Part shown: positions 1-12,304 of the stretch, piece by piece
Numbering within the stretch: position 1 is the first letter of the stretch
Layout: each line of letters starts with the position of its first letter
NCBI GenBank assembly: GCA_026770025.1
Contig: JAMXDE010000015.1
Coordinates: 620,001 to 684,000, forward strand
From: Craspedostauros australis
Taxonomy: Eukaryota > Bacillariophyta > Bacillariophyceae > Mastogloiales > Achnanthaceae
Direction of reading: 5' to 3'
DNA: 64,000 bases
Position numbers and translations under genes: made by a program
Notes under the pieces: model-generated
What the model saw: the letters and a program-made list of their open reading frames with translations, nothing else
The model's database searches: none
What the model was told of the DNA's origin: nothing

Positions 1-1930
1 TGGCACTACCGTTGACGTTGCTCCCATTCGAATTGCCATGACCCTTCGCGGACGGCATTTGAAAGTACCAATCGTTATCTCCATTCGAGGAGAATGATTT
101 GATCAAGTCTTCATTTTCTGCCGCAGCAGCCTGCTTGGCTGCCTCTGCTTCTTTCCGCCTCCTCTCCTTCGTACTTTGCCGTTTGTCTTCGATGATGAGT
201 GAATTCTTCCGAAATGTTCCAGCGAAGACGTTCGTGCCGTACAGCTTTTCAGGACGCATCGCAACGCCATTGACTTTGGACATGGCGGCTTCGACTTGAT
301 ATCCAATCGCCTTCTTCACGCTCTTGAGCTCGTCGACGAACCGAGAGGCGCCCATGCACAAGGCACCAGCGTTGGTGCCCGCCATGCGGATCATGGTATC
401 ATCCGTCGCGACGATGAAGCTGCCCGTCAAGGCACCTGCGGTGACATTCTTCGCAGACGCGCAGCGGGCTTCGATGTACGAATCGGCTTCGACGGAAACT
501 CCGGTGTAAACGACGCGAATACCATGCTTGGTCACGTCCTTGGAGGCCTGTCGATCGCCTGCCGTGATGGTGGCGGCACCGCGCGGACCCGAGCCCAGAG
601 GTCCCACCGTGGATCGTCCTGTCCCATCAAAGACGACCTCGATGCGCCATCCTTTGAGGGAGCGCAGATTTTCGAGATCGTCGATCAACAGCTGACGTGC
701 CCGGCGCAGATCTCCCTTGGTCATGTGCTTCTTCAATCGCGGCCATTTGTGAATGATATTGTAGCCATCCACGATGACGAGAGGCGACGTGGAGTTGCGA
801 CTGAGGATGACATCCCAATTCGGATCCTGACCTTTGCGTCTTCGCTCTTCGGCCTTGAGCTCAATTTCCTCCTCATCCCACGTGCGACGGTACTTTGTGC
901 GCACGACCTTCTTCTGGCGAAAGCTCGCGCCGGAGTGCTTGGCAGCCTCCTTGTTCATTTGCGCGTACTGTATTTGACGTCGAATAGGGACGTTGATTTG
1001 GTTGGAAACGCGCAGCGGGGCATGCGCTGGCTGGGCTGGAGGCGCTGGTGCCGGCGCTGCGGCTGATTTCTTTTTGCGTTTCTTCTTGCCGTCACCTTTG
1101 CCCATCATGACGAGCCAGGAGGATCTGGTTGGCGAGGCTGCGTGCACACTTGCGCCGTAATGATCGTCATTGCCATGCCACATCGTACAGTCCGCATTCA
1201 TCACGCAACCTTCGATCGCCCTTGCTGATGGGATGAATGAAGACGAAGCGGACGAGAATGATATTGACGAAGCCACTGTAGCGCTCGCCGTCGCCAGCGT
1301 CGTTGCGAATGAAAAGTCGTGTCTTTGTTGTCCGCCGTGCCAACCCCCATAGTCTGCATTGTTGTGTCGATTGTGGTTGTACCTGTAATTGTAGTTGTAA
1401 CAACACTGCGCACTGTTTTGCTGCATTCCTAGCATGGGTGCTTGCGCTGATTTCCAAGCGCCTTCGAGTATGCCACTTCCAACATTCCCATACATTCGTA
1501 CGGCTTCACAGAGTTGAGGTGCGCAAAGAACGCCCATCCAACATATCTGCCACAGCCAGATCAATCGTGATCTTCCAGTTGATCGCAACGGAATGGGCCT
1601 CATCAGTTCTGTCGTCGCTGTTGCTGCTGTCGCGAACAGTGGTTGTGCCATTGGATGCTGGGCCGTGCTTGGAGCATCCCTTCGGCTCTCCATGTGCTGC
1701 TGCTGTTGCTGCTGCTGTTCTCGTTGCACGCTCAATTGATGTGTTGGTGGCTGTTGCCGTATTCTGCACGGTGGCGATGGAGCCTCGCGTTGCCGTCGCA
1801 TCGTCACACATAGCCGTGCCTCCACCATCGTTCTCTTTCCAATGCCATGCAATTCTTTGCAATGGCTTTCCCTGCGAGGTGCTCGGATGCTTCTCTTCTT
1901 CCCCATGTTCTTTGACGATGAATCTCCCAT
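1..1930 (-). CDS. YacP-like NYN-domain RNase-family protein, C-terminus off the window
   Basis: One uninterrupted minus-strand frame runs from an ATG at 1930 (preceded by in-frame TGA TAG) to base 1, at least 643 codons, and leaves the window before its stop. Counting from 1930, a YacP-type NYN (PIN-like) domain starts near residue 385: LVIVDGYNII holds the first acidic residue, VVFDG follows near 431, and FIVATDDTM near 509 closes the metal site. YacP/Rae1 proteins are predicted or known endoribonucleases; in algae and plants relatives tend to be plastidic. Upstream lie a Lys-rich stretch (MGKGDGKKKRKKK at 1105), a Ser/Ala-rich stretch, an Asn/Tyr/His-rich stretch and a poly-Gln run. The true start is uncertain: ATG 1930, 1603 (followed by a basic then hydrophobic segment resembling a signal peptide) and 1105 are candidates. 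An Arg/Lys/Glu/Ala-rich helical tail follows the domain. Family assignment is firm; substrate is unknown. Confidence 0.8.
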   Translation of the reverse strand, partial: MGDSSSKNMGKKRSIRAPRRESHCKELHGIGKRTMVEARLCVTMRRQREAPSPPCRIRQQPPTHQLSVQREQQQQQQQHMESRRDAPSTAQHPMAQPLFATAATATTELMRPIPLRSTGRSRLIWLWQICWMGVLCAPQLCEAVRMYGNVGSGILEGAWKSAQAPMLGMQQNSAQCCYNYNYRYNHNRHNNADYGGWHGGQQRHDFSFATTLATASATVASSISFSSASSSFIPSARAIEGCVMNADCTMWHGNDDHYGASVHAASPTRSSWLVMMGKGDGKKKRKKKSAAAPAPAPPAQPAHAPLRVSNQINVPIRRQIQYAQMNKEAAKHSGASFRQKKVVRTKYRRTWDEEEIELKAEERRRKGQDPNWDVILSRNSTSPLVIVDGYNIIHKWPRLKKHMTKGDLRRARQLLIDDLENLRSLKGWRIEVVFDGTGRSTVGPLGSGPRGAATITAGDRQASKDVTKHGIRVVYTGVSVEADSYIEARCASAKNVTAGALTGSFIVATDDTMIRMAGTNAGALCMGASRFVDELKSVKKAIGYQVEAAMSKVNGVAMRPEKLYGTNVFAGTFRKNSLIIEDKRQSTKERRRKEAEAAKQAAAAENEDLIKSFSSNGDNDWYFQMPSAKGHGNSNGSNVNGSA

Positions 1931-1981
1931 TTCCTATCACTCTGTTGTATAGCATGCTTGGGCGATCTTGAAACTGCACCT

Positions 1982-2017
<36 letters not shown>

Positions 2018-3975
2018 GATAATGAGGTGTTCGAATGAGACTATGGTCGTCGCATGAGTGTGAGTATGAGTGTGAACACGAGTAAGACCACGGCTGTGCT
2101 TCATCAATGAATCAGTCGGCGTCATGTGAACGGTCATCTCTGCTGCCGCCAGCGTCGTCTCTCTGCGGCCACACACGACATGTCATCACTGCCAAAGGAA
2201 TGCCTGCGTCAGGCAATTTCCGTCTGTCATGTTTCTAGTCGTGGATATATATCGAATTGGTCGCATGGGTCGAGTCATATCACGAATTTGGTTCTCTGTC
2301 GACTCCATTGATCATTTCAATCATGAAATCGAAGCGTGATTGCTTTGTTCGCAAACAATCACGAATGAGTTGGCTCAGAGAACAACACGACTGCAACCAA
2401 GACGTCCCAACTAACACGACCACAAAGTGTCAACCATGGTTTTGTGATAAAATGATCACGCCATTTTTGTGGGCTGTGCGTTGGGATCCATCGGAGCGTG
2501 TTCATGTGGAGGCTGTTGCGGAAGTGTCCTTGTGCGTTTGGACCATGTCGGCGCTGACACCATCCTTCGCGTAGCGGTTGGGTCGGCGTGCAGTATTCCA
2601 TGTCATCCGGAAGCGACTTGTGCCGCAGAAGTTTCTGAGCACTTCCGTGCACATGTTGCGTGGAGTCGGTGCGGATGGGATGGAATGCTATGTGGTGCGA
2701 AAGAATTTGGTTTTCGCGCTCAATCTGTGTGACTGGGCTGTGTGAACAAAGACGCGATGCCAAGTAGTCAGAAGCGGCATGGGTGGAGCCGGCGAATTCT
2801 CCTCGGACTCACCCACCAGTGAGCAAGCAAGAAATCGGAAGGGGAGAACATGGGATGGGGTGGGATGAACCAGTGTTGGCTTTGTATCGTCTCAATCGCT
2901 CTGGTGCTTTTCCCCCACGCGAATCGCATGAGATGCAACATCACCAAGATTGGTGTTGTGGGAATCATTCCCGCTTGTTCTTGGGTGAACCTCTTTGTCC
3001 CTGGTCAAAACGATTTGACATCACGACCTCGCGCCCGCCATCAATTGAAGAAACTCGCTACCCCCAGCTCCCTTCCCATACAAACGGAACCCAGCCCGCT
3101 CACCATTTGCGAATGTACTGTGTGGCGCTTCGTGTCTAACTTGTGTCAAAGGAGCTGGTGATTTACACGAGGTATAGCGCTTCACATCACTCACGTGTGG
3201 AGAGAAGCCATGCAAACGGAACCGTTTCAGAAGACCGCCCTCTCAGACCTGCTGTGATCAACTCTCAGCCATGATGCGTTGTGCCTCGATTGGTAGTGGA
3301 AGCACTCACGAAGTTTTCTGCCTCTTCCCTCTTGAGCCAAGCAGATCCAACGCGTTGGGGATGGGATGTCATCTTCGGATCGCTTCCTTTCGCTGTCGCC
3401 ATGTGGGGCAGGTGTCATGTGGTGATTCTGTTTCCATGGTTTGAAAAAACAGAAAGAGAAACCGAAGATTCCGGCTAATGCGCGCTGTTCGCACCATACA
3501 TCCAACCCCCCAGTTCCGCCAGTACCAAACGTACCGCTCGTTGTCTGTGGGACACCTCCCCCTCTTACCATCTGTACTCGTATCCTACGCAGACCGGTTC
3601 TGGGCTGCACCATACATTCCACGAAGCGATTCACTGGTGAGCTTGAATGTGACTGCAGGCTGGCCGGTGGAGATCACCACGCCCCCGAGTTTGTCACCAC
3701 CCGCAGTCTTGGTGTCAATCATGATCTCATAATCCAAAAGTCTGACACAGATCGAAAGGGCAACACCACAACTCTGTTGAAGACAAGATCGCGAAGCTCC
3801 ATTCGCAACAACCACAACAACACTCCAGCCAACAACTCACCAAACACACACACCCATCCTTGTCCACTGCCCTGGACCTTTCATCACAACACAACACAAC
3901 ACAACACAGCACAATACAATACAATATATAACACAAGATCGAAGCTGCTGATAGCCAATCAAGGCAACGACGTCC
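1931..3975. other. Intergenic region between divergent genes
   Basis: About 2 kb separates the NYN gene (minus) from the RND gene (plus), so it should contain both promoters. I see a CT microsatellite at 1987-2015 close to the NYN gene start, and an AACAC-rich run at about 3887-3930 just upstream of the RND gene ATG, probably 5' UTR. Open frames here (for example 3441-4004 plus) have low-complexity, unconserved-looking products and I do not regard them as genes. Confidence 0.5.
1987..2015. repeat. (CT)n microsatellite
   Basis: About 14 uninterrupted CT dinucleotides, GA on the minus strand, lie 57 bp upstream of the first ATG of the NYN gene. They probably fall in its promoter or 5' UTR. Confidence 0.95.
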
Positions 3976-6900
3976 ATGATGAACGAAGATCCCACCATGG
4001 CTGACCCCATGGCCGACCCCAATCCCGACACAGGTTCCGAAGAACGCTCTGTCGGCCCAGCCGCCTCCCAAGACATCGACAACGAAGCAGCGAAGATGGA
4101 ACCCCAAGAATCCACACGCTCTCAATCCGAGTCCAAGTCCTCCAAGCTCTTCCGTCTCATGGCCCATCAGCCATGGCTCTTCCTCGCCTTCCTCCCCATT
4201 CTCTGGATCATCTTCTGCAGCATCGGCTGGACCAAGGGAGACAAGGTCGAAGACGAAGTCAATAAGATCTGGATCCAACAACGCTCGGAATACGCCAAGG
4301 ACAAGGAGTACGCCGATTCCTTGGGTACGAACGATCTGGGCAGCACTGCATTCTTTGGATTAGCAGCAAGCCGCGATGGTGACAACATGTTCACCGAAGA
4401 TCGATTGAAGGAGTTGGTCGCACGCATGCAAAAGACGGAGGCCACAACGGTACGTTATCTATCCCTGCATCCATCTCGCGCTTTCTCTGCACATGAGTGT
4501 GTGCGCGCACGCACGCTTTGTCTGCGTTGCGCTGCTGTTCTTTGACTTGACATCGATCCATGCACACGCGCATCCTCTCTTTTGATGTCATGCATCGTGG
4601 AAGGGTGTCAACCGGGTGCGATGCCGTGCCATACTCTTTGAGGGAGTGGGATGCCGGCTGGTTCGCATGTGGTGGAAACATCCAAAACTGCATTGCATGT
4701 CACGCAACAACACCAAACACGACTCCGAAAAGATTCGTTAGATGTCGGCTCTCCAAAGAACAACCAAGAAAGGCGTGGAAGATTGCTTCTGTGCCCCTTG
4801 ATGCGTGGTGTGATGCCTCCCCATCGTTTCTCCACCTACTGCCCATCTCCATTCCATCATAGCCCTGCGTGATGGAGATGTGTGCGCTCCTCCCAAGCAC
4901 TGCCGCCACTCAACGTCTTTCCATTTCTTTCTTTCCTTCAACGTCGGCTGTCGTTTTTTATTGTTGCATTTCTCCATCGGCATCCCATTTCTCGTCGCTT
5001 GATGGCCCATGAACGCGCACCCACGCTATCGCTACACATGCGCACTCATATCTATAGATCGACTTCAAGGGGCACACCATCAGCTGGCAAGACGTCTGCT
5101 CGTCCAACAGCGTCGGACCAGGCACTGCCTACCAATTCCCATGCGCCCGCTTGACGCCAATCGACTTCTTTCAAGAGGCACGCTGGTTCTTCCGCGAGGT
5201 GGATCGTGTCACCTGGTACGAGGATGTGGTCCGCAAGGTGATCCTCAAGCCAAGACTTGAACGCTTCGGCATCTTGCAAGGCGTCTGCTCCAACGTTGTC
5301 AACACAGCGAGCACCCGCACGGATTGCAATCACGTCCTGCTTCTGCGCAGCTCCCCAGCATACGCGGTGCAAAATGGATACCCCGCCAGCTACGCCAACC
5401 CGCTCAATCTGTTTGGTGATATCGGTAATTTGGAGATGAATGACCAGTGCAAGATCTGCATCGAGACCGAGTTCGAAAATACCATCGACCAGCTGGAAGC
5501 CGGCATTCGCGGGATGTACCAGATCACCGCGGCCGAATCCGGTCGCGCCATTCAAGACGCCACCGCCAACAACCCAAATGAGCCCGTTGACGCCGATCTG
5601 GCCCGCCTCTTCGAAAATGCCAAGGCCATCTCCCAGTCCCTCACCAGACAGGATGTCATCGACTACTTTGTCTACACCACCGTCCGTCGGCTGTACGCCG
5701 CCTTCGGCTCGTCCAGTCTCGTTTCCAGCTACAGCGGCCTCGCAACTGATGACTTCCTTGCCGTTTGCAACGCGGTGCTTGGCTCTGCAAACTGTGCCGC
5801 AAATATCACCGAGCAAGAGGCGCAAGCTCTTCTCCTCAATCACGCCGACCACGCCTTCTCGTCATGGAACAGCGGCGGTCTGCCATTCCCGTTCTGGAGC
5901 GAAGAGACGGCCGATAATCCTGCCGTCCTCTTTGGTGGTACAAGCCCCGTCTCCGGTTCCGGCGTGGACCTCTCCGGCAACCAATTGACTACCATGCTGT
6001 ATTTCGATGCTGCCAATTACAACCCCGCCGCCATCGGCGACACTTGGAACCCTCTCTACGCGGACGGCTCCGTCGTCATGGACATGAACGATCCGAGCTT
6101 CATTGCTTCAGTGGAGACCGACCCCGCATACAAATGGTTCATCGCAAGCGTGACCTCAGCCGAAGACAAATGTAAGTTTGGTTGCTGCAAGCAGGCAAGC
6201 AAGCAACGAGTGACGGGATACACGAAAACACCTCGCTCCGAGCATGCGATTGCTTCCATCTCGCTGCTGCTGCTGCTGCTGCTCTTGTTCTTGCATCACA
6301 CCGCATGCTTCATGCTCCTCCTCGCTCAAGTCCTATTAATGAGTTCCCAACATCATTCTGAATGCTCGTCTCCATCCGCTCTGGACGTTCCATTTCACTC
6401 ACCCACATTCTTCACTTCATGTCTCCATCTCACATGGCGTACTCCCACAATCCCATTCCATACTCCGAATCCAATCAACTCGGCCAACGTCAAATACTCT
6501 GATGCGGACGGCTCCTTCATATCTGTGCAGTCTGCGACAACAAGGATATCGGTGGATCGCAGCTGCCTCAACAGGTGCCAAATGCGGACGCTATCAATGC
6601 ACAGACCGCCGGGCTCATGCAGGCAGTTTCCCCACGCTGGTGCACCAAGTTCAGCCTGCCAAATGCCGACACTGTCGAAACCGATACCACCGAGTACACC
6701 GTCCAGCACTTCGCGCGCATGTGGTACGATCTCGTGATCGATTCACCATCCTTCCTTGGATTGACACAGGGCACCTCCGATCCTTACGTCTGGACCACGG
6801 GCCAAGGTTGTGGATATTCCTTGGGCGGCGAGAGAGCGTTCTTCACAGACGTGACCGACGACGATGTTTTGCTGCGCAACGCGTCAGGGCAGCTCTACTA

Positions 6901-9900
6901 CATCGACGAAGGCAGCTCGTTGGGCCCAGTCGATCGCAACTTGTTGCTGGGTGGCACAGAACCAAGCACCTCCGAGTATTCTCCCGAGAACCCGCTCAAG
7001 ACCGCAAGCGTGCTGAGCTCCATCTACGTCAAGCTTGTGCCAAGAGACATTGTCCAGCGAGTTGCCAACTGCAACCGTCCTGACGGTCCCATCGAGATCA
7101 CCGAGGCCGAAGCGGAGGATATCCTCTACGACTACAAGAAGGCATTCGAAGAGAGCTGGACTGAAGACTGGGACGACAGCTCCGCAGGCGAAGTGAAGTT
7201 CGTCGGATTCCACGATGACCAAGGAGTCATCGGAACCACAGGACGATTGCTCAAGGACATCACGCTAGACAACGGCACCCTCGTCGCCATCTCCATCGTG
7301 CTTCTGGCTCTGTTCTCCGCCCTCTTCCTTCTGGATTGCGACCTGGTCGAATCCCGGATCCTGATCACGACCGTCGGCGTCGCCCTGGTCATCCTGGCAT
7401 TTTTCGCTTCCGTGGGATTCGGTCTCATGTGCGGCATCAAGGTCAACATCACCATCGGGTGGACGCTGCCGTTCATCATGCTGGGTCTGGGAGTCGACGA
7501 CATGTACATCGTCCTCATCGCACTTAAGAAGCAGGGTGGATACACCGAGGCCAACTTCTTGGCAGCCATGAAGGAAGTCCTGGTCCCCGTCAGCATGACC
7601 AGCATGGTCAACGCCGCCATGTTCGCCATCCTCAATATCTCCGACGTGCCCGCAGTGTACCTCACAGCCCGAGTCGCCCTCATCGCCGTCGTCTTCCTGT
7701 ACCTCACCATCATCCTTTGCTTCCCAGCGTACTGCTGGTTGGACATGCAGCGCCAGGCCGCCAATCGGTACGATGTCGCGTGCTGCGTGAGAGCGTCCGC
7801 CGACGAAGAGCAAGACGAATATGGTGACGACGACGACAAGAAGGACGAAGACAAGGAAGGTGGTTCCAACGCTCGCGGTGAACATGCCGCAAACAAACGA
7901 CCAGGCCATGTCTGGGCATCGTTCATCTACGACGACTTCTACAGACCTGTTCTCCTGGGCGAATCCGCTGCCATGCGGGCTTTCTCTCACACACTGGTTT
8001 GGGTGACAGCAGCCACGCTCATTGGCTTGGCCATCTGGGGAATCACTGAACGCGAAATCGGGTTGGGTCTCGAGGTATGTCATCGTATGGTACTGCGCGC
8101 TTGCTGATGCTGCTGTGATCGTGATTGCCTGCCACTATCACCGCCACTGCCGATGGGCAGAGTGTTGGCAACAATCGAATTCATACCACCACTAGCATCA
8201 TCTCACCACGCCTTCCTTTGCTCCATCAACACTTAAAATCGTCACCACAACATTGGCCACGACCACGACGACGTCGATGATCAAACCTACCCGCCAACCA
8301 TCCGTCGCCTTTTGTTGCCACCGACGACTTCAAAATCCAACCAATGCGATCCAAACACAGGATTTCTTCCCCGACGGCAACCAAGCCAAGGAATGGGCGA
8401 CGATCCGCACTGCAGAGCTAGCCTCGTGGAGCGTGGGCATCAATTGGGGCGAACTGGATTACTCAAACATGGATGTCCAAATGCAGATGGTGAAGCAGTT
8501 CGAAGATGTTGTGGAATCACCGCACGTTGCCCAGTTGGACACGGACATGCTGTGGATGGCCGACTTGCAGATCTGGGCCAGCCGCCATTGCACCGACAAC
8601 TTCGACCGGGAAGACACGCTGCAGAAGGAATGCGGCCGAGACCAAATCTACCCCAAGGACAACTCCAGCTGCTCCGCAACCTGGCTCCTCAACACCATCG
8701 GCAGACGCAACAAGCAATTCCCAGTCGGCGAACAGTGCGTCGTGTACAAGGGCGGCATCTGCAGACCAACCGAGTGGATGCACCCGGATGATCTTATCGA
8801 CATCGGCGAAACATACCAAGGCGACCAAGATACTCGCAGCTGGTGCCCTGTGCTCGACAACTGGGACGACGAGAAGATGCAGTTCTGCATTGGACGCTGG
8901 CGTGATCTGACCGGCGGCGGCGGCAAGCTCCTTCTGCACAACGACACTGGCACCCCGCGCCAATGCTCCGGAGAGTACCGCAACGACGAGCTCGTCCAAA
9001 TCCCGATCAAGTTCTCCCAAGGACCAAGCATGTTCGTCTTCGGCCTCAACTCCCATGACGACACTCTCGACCTGCTCGACGAAACGCGTGCTTTCTGCGA
9101 TGACCATCCAGAGCTGCGATGCTGGATGACCGGTATCCCGTACGACTACTGGAGCCAGTACATTGGCATCTTTGGAATGTTGCTCGAGCTCGGTGCCGCA
9201 GCTGTGGGAATTGGCTTCGCGGTTTCCTTCCTCTTCCTTTTCCTCAAGCTCAGCCTGGAGGCAAATCATCCCAGGAACAAGATCATGTTTGGAAGCTTCG
9301 TCGGGGCGCTCCTCATCTCCGTCGTGACGTTGGCCAGCCTGGTCACCGTCAGTGGCTTGAGCTTCCTCTCGGATGTCTCCCTGACTGGCTTCTCCCAAAT
9401 GTCCTTCGTCCTCAGCGTCGGCTTCGCGGTCGAGTACGCCGTCCACGTCGTGTCTCGCTGGCTGCGCTCCGATCTGTCCATCGAGGGTGGAATCGCGCGT
9501 GTCGAGTACACGATGAGCTTCCTCATGCTGCCAACATTCATGAGCTTCGTCTCCAGCGTCATCGGAATCTCATGCCTGGCCTTCACCGACTTCGAGTTCA
9601 ACGAAGTGTTCTTCTTCCGTCCATTGATGATCGTCGTCATGGTCACCTACTTCTTCGGGTGCTGGTGGCTGCCCTGCATCCTCGCGTTGCTCGACTGTGA
9701 CTCCCTTCGTTTGGGCCGTCGCCGCGGGGCTGCCGTCACTGCGGATGGTCCGCCAACCGCTTCCGAAGACGTTGCTGCCGCCAAGACGAATCCAGACGCC
9801 GTCGACAACAACGACGACGAGATCCCATCAACCAAATACCTCAACAACGACAACTCGTCGTCCGAAGAGGATTTTGTGGATGGTGTTGCAAAGCAGTCAT

Positions 9901-9902
9901 AG
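3976..9902 (+). CDS. Patched/Dispatched-like RND-family membrane protein with sterol-sensing-like domain, 4 exons
   Basis: Gene model: exons 3976-4449, 5058-6171, 6531-8074, 8361-9902. All introns are GT-AG (donors GTACGT, GTAAGT, GTATGT); the sum is 4674 nt, exactly 1558 codons including TAG, giving 1557 residues. A cytosolic N terminus and one TM helix (about residues 66-85) are followed by a large Cys-containing luminal/extracellular domain. A five-helix sterol-sensing-like block follows (about 780-930) with the RND motif GLGVDD near 850. A second luminal domain starts just before exon 4, at the IGLGLEDFFPD junction, and a second TM block carries GFAVEY near 1402. An acidic, Ser/Asn-rich tail ends the protein. 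This is the Patched/Dispatched/NPC1 architecture: proton- or cation-driven movement of sterols or other lipids across membranes. The ligand is not evident. Protein continuity across every splice junction makes the model strong. Confidence 0.9.
4450..5057 (+). other. Intron 1 of the RND-family gene
   Basis: A phase-0 intron, 608 bp, GTACGT donor and TATAG acceptor. It is long compared with the other two introns of the gene (359 and 286 bp). No ORF or repeat of note inside. Confidence 0.85.
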
Positions 9903-10393
9903 TCATCGCGAGGGAACAGCACAGCCCGGCAACAGCCAGTGGCAATAGCGCAGCAGCAACCCAGAAATACCAATCGTCGGGTGTTGAACTATCGCAAACT
10001 CTCTATTTGCATTCCCCCTTCATGGTGGCCGCGCTTCGTTCTGCGGCCACATGCATGCTACATACACGCACGCGCTCTGACGAGTCGATGATACCATAAA
10101 TGTTGTAACGATCAAGTGAAAAAAGAAAAGTCAATGAAACGTGCTGTTGTGCAGAGTAGATCGGATAGAGTAGTGCGTGTGGTGACACTTGATGCGTTTC
10201 CGCGTTCGCGCCCTTGCGACAGGAGATCTGGTTGGTGGATGGTGTACGACCTATGCATGAAACGACGCAGAAGACAGACAGCAAGCAGTCTTGCCCGCCA
10301 TCCTAATACTCGTTCAGTAGTGAGAACCGATGATGAAACGCAGCGTACTATATGATGAATATGCAACACGAAGTATCATCATGTTATCATATG
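9903..10393. other. Convergent 3' intergenic region
   Basis: About 490 bp between the ends of the RND gene (plus) and the prolyl hydroxylase gene (minus). It should hold both 3' UTRs. I see no conserved gene or repeat. Confidence 0.5.
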
Positions 10394-12304
10394 CTACAGA
10401 CAATGCGTAGCGTAGGGCGTTTTGAAGTCATGCATGTGGAACCACGCATTGGCACCGTACTTGATACCTTTCTCGACTGGAAGCGCCTGATGTGTGGTCC
10501 TCGGGTCTTCCAAGCCAGGAGCATCATTCATGACGCTTGGCCACAGGACTGCCCGCCCCCGTTTCGGAGTCACGGTGATGTTGAGCTTGTCAAAGTTGGT
10601 GCCACCGCCAGCCTCGACGTCATTGAGGTAGAGGTACAGGGTGAGAATTCGAGGGCCGCACTGGCGTTTCTGGTGATGCGAGATGTAGTCATGATGCACA
10701 CGATAGAACTGAAAATCGAAGAATGTGCAAGAGCATCGGAGATACGTAGAATGTGAGAGAGATAGCGAAGGGTTGAAGATGTGGGATGATGAAGTGAGAA
10801 GATGGATCTGGATGACGCACGTAACCAGCAGCTCTGCTTCTTCCTGTGCCATTGATTCGATGCACTGCCACCATGATCATGAGCACAGCAACAACGATGG
10901 AGCGCGACACAATCGTACCTGACCCTCTTCGTATCGCAGCAGCTGGAGGTGTTCGCTGTTCTCTTTCGGAATCCCTGTAATATTGGATAGCTTCCGTAAC
11001 ACAGCCTGCGCCTTTTCATCTGACGAGCACTCTTCTCCGCACCAGGCGTTGGTGGATGTCCTTCCGGTGCTGACAATGGAATCGTACGTTCCATCTGCTT
11101 TCTTTCTTCCAACATCTTCGCTCCTCTCGTAGCCTTCTCCGCCTCCCAGCGCGATAAGTCGTTCGGCCTCATCTGCGGACACCACATTCTCCATGGTGAT
11201 GACCCAGGGTCCATCGGTTGTCTCGGGCGAAGACAGGATCTCCATTGAAAATTCAGATTTGTAGGGCTCGGATGTCAGAAGCTGGAACATGGCATCCAAA
11301 TCGCCAGGTCGCCAGGCGTGTGGTGCGTCAGGATCCAGCGGGCATCGTCCTTCGACCGTCAAGGATTCGCATGAATTGCAGGCTGGAGCGCAATGCAATC
11401 TCATATCTGCATACTCATAATATGGAAGGAGAGAGAGAGAGTTGAAACACATGTTTGAGTAATGACGGTGGTGGTGATAAAGGAGAAGATTCGCAGGCGT
11501 TGCGTGCTGTCCATAATGTGTTGAACATCAATGACGGCACAGCGCAGACTCACATTTTGGATTGCTCTGGCATTCGCCCTGCACTGCCCACCATGAGCAA
11601 CGGTCGTCGTGATTCTTGCATTTGTCTTCGATACCATCACCGATCACTTTGGGAACCACCTTGCGCATGTAATTTCGTGACTTCGCGATGATGTATTCAA
11701 TATCTTGCGCCGTGGTTCCATCTGGAACATCCAGCCTCTGTGGCACACCAACGTCCGCTCCCCTGCGCAGACTGGAACGACCGAGTTGCTTGTTACTGCA
11801 AATTCGACACGCCTTGCGACAGGATGTGAGCATGTAGTTTGGATTGGCCGTGCATTCCCCTTCCTCTGCCCAATCTGCGCATCGATCATCCTCGTCGAGG
11901 CAACTTCCGTCGCGCAGCTCCGGTTCACAAACGTCGCAAGTCAAGCGGCACGTGCGATGCATGAACTTTGGGTTGATGAAGCACTCACCCGATTCGCCCC
12001 ATACCTCGCACATGTCATCTTCATCGAAGCAGGTCTCCACGAACGCTTGTTGGCGTTGGGCTTCCTTCTCTTCGTTGTGATCCTGCTCATCATCGCCGTC
12101 CTCGGTCATCTCGCTCTCCGCATGGTTGTCAGCAGCGGAGGGGACATGGGTGGTGGTTGTGGAATTTCCAACATCGTTCTGTTGATCGCAGTCCGCATTC
12201 ATGCACAGGGATGTGAGATGAGGGTCATCATTGCTTTGCGCTCTCCACTTGGAGGATACAGCGATCAAAAGGCAGATCGTTAGCAATCGTGAAGACTGTA
12301 TCAT
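10394..12304 (-). CDS. Secreted ShK-module prolyl 4-hydroxylase (2-oxoglutarate/Fe(II) dioxygenase), 3 exons
   Basis: Minus-strand exons 12304-11554, 11406-10919 and 10708-10394, with GT-AG introns of 147 and 210 bp. They sum to 1554 nt, 517 residues. An N-terminal hydrophobic stretch (about residues 6-17) predicts secretion. After an acidic linker come three six-Cys ShK modules (about 92-126, 135-170, 228-263); the third is completed only by splicing exons 1 and 2, which supports the model. The catalytic P4H domain fills the C-terminal half: exon 3 opens with FYRVHHDY, giving the iron ligands H418 and D420; H486 (TTHQAL) is the third ligand and K496 (KGIKYG) binds 2-oxoglutarate. The family hydroxylates prolyl residues in secreted or ER proteins. 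Here ShK modules are structural or protein-binding, not a toxin. ShK domains precede the catalytic domain rather than follow it, as in many animal and algal P4Hs. Confidence 0.92.

Noticed and set aside
296-1066. 256-codon plus-strand ORF
   Set aside because: It is antisense to the YacP-like NYN domain, whose conserved motifs lie on the minus strand.
3441-4004. 187-codon plus-strand ORF overlapping the RND gene start
   Set aside because: Low-complexity His/Asn/Thr product from simple repeats in the 5' UTR; overlaps the real start in another frame.
5052-5852. 266-codon minus-strand ORF
   Set aside because: It is the antisense shadow of exon 2 of the RND gene; the plus-strand exon structure is continuous and domain-bearing.
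7265-9446. Several long minus-strand ORFs (7265-8083, 7132-7926, 8517-9446)
   Set aside because: Antisense of RND exons 3 and 4; composition reflects the opposite-strand codon bias.
10394-12304. ShK modules as a toxin gene
   Set aside because: The modules are fused to a catalytically complete prolyl 4-hydroxylase; this is a common structural use of the fold.
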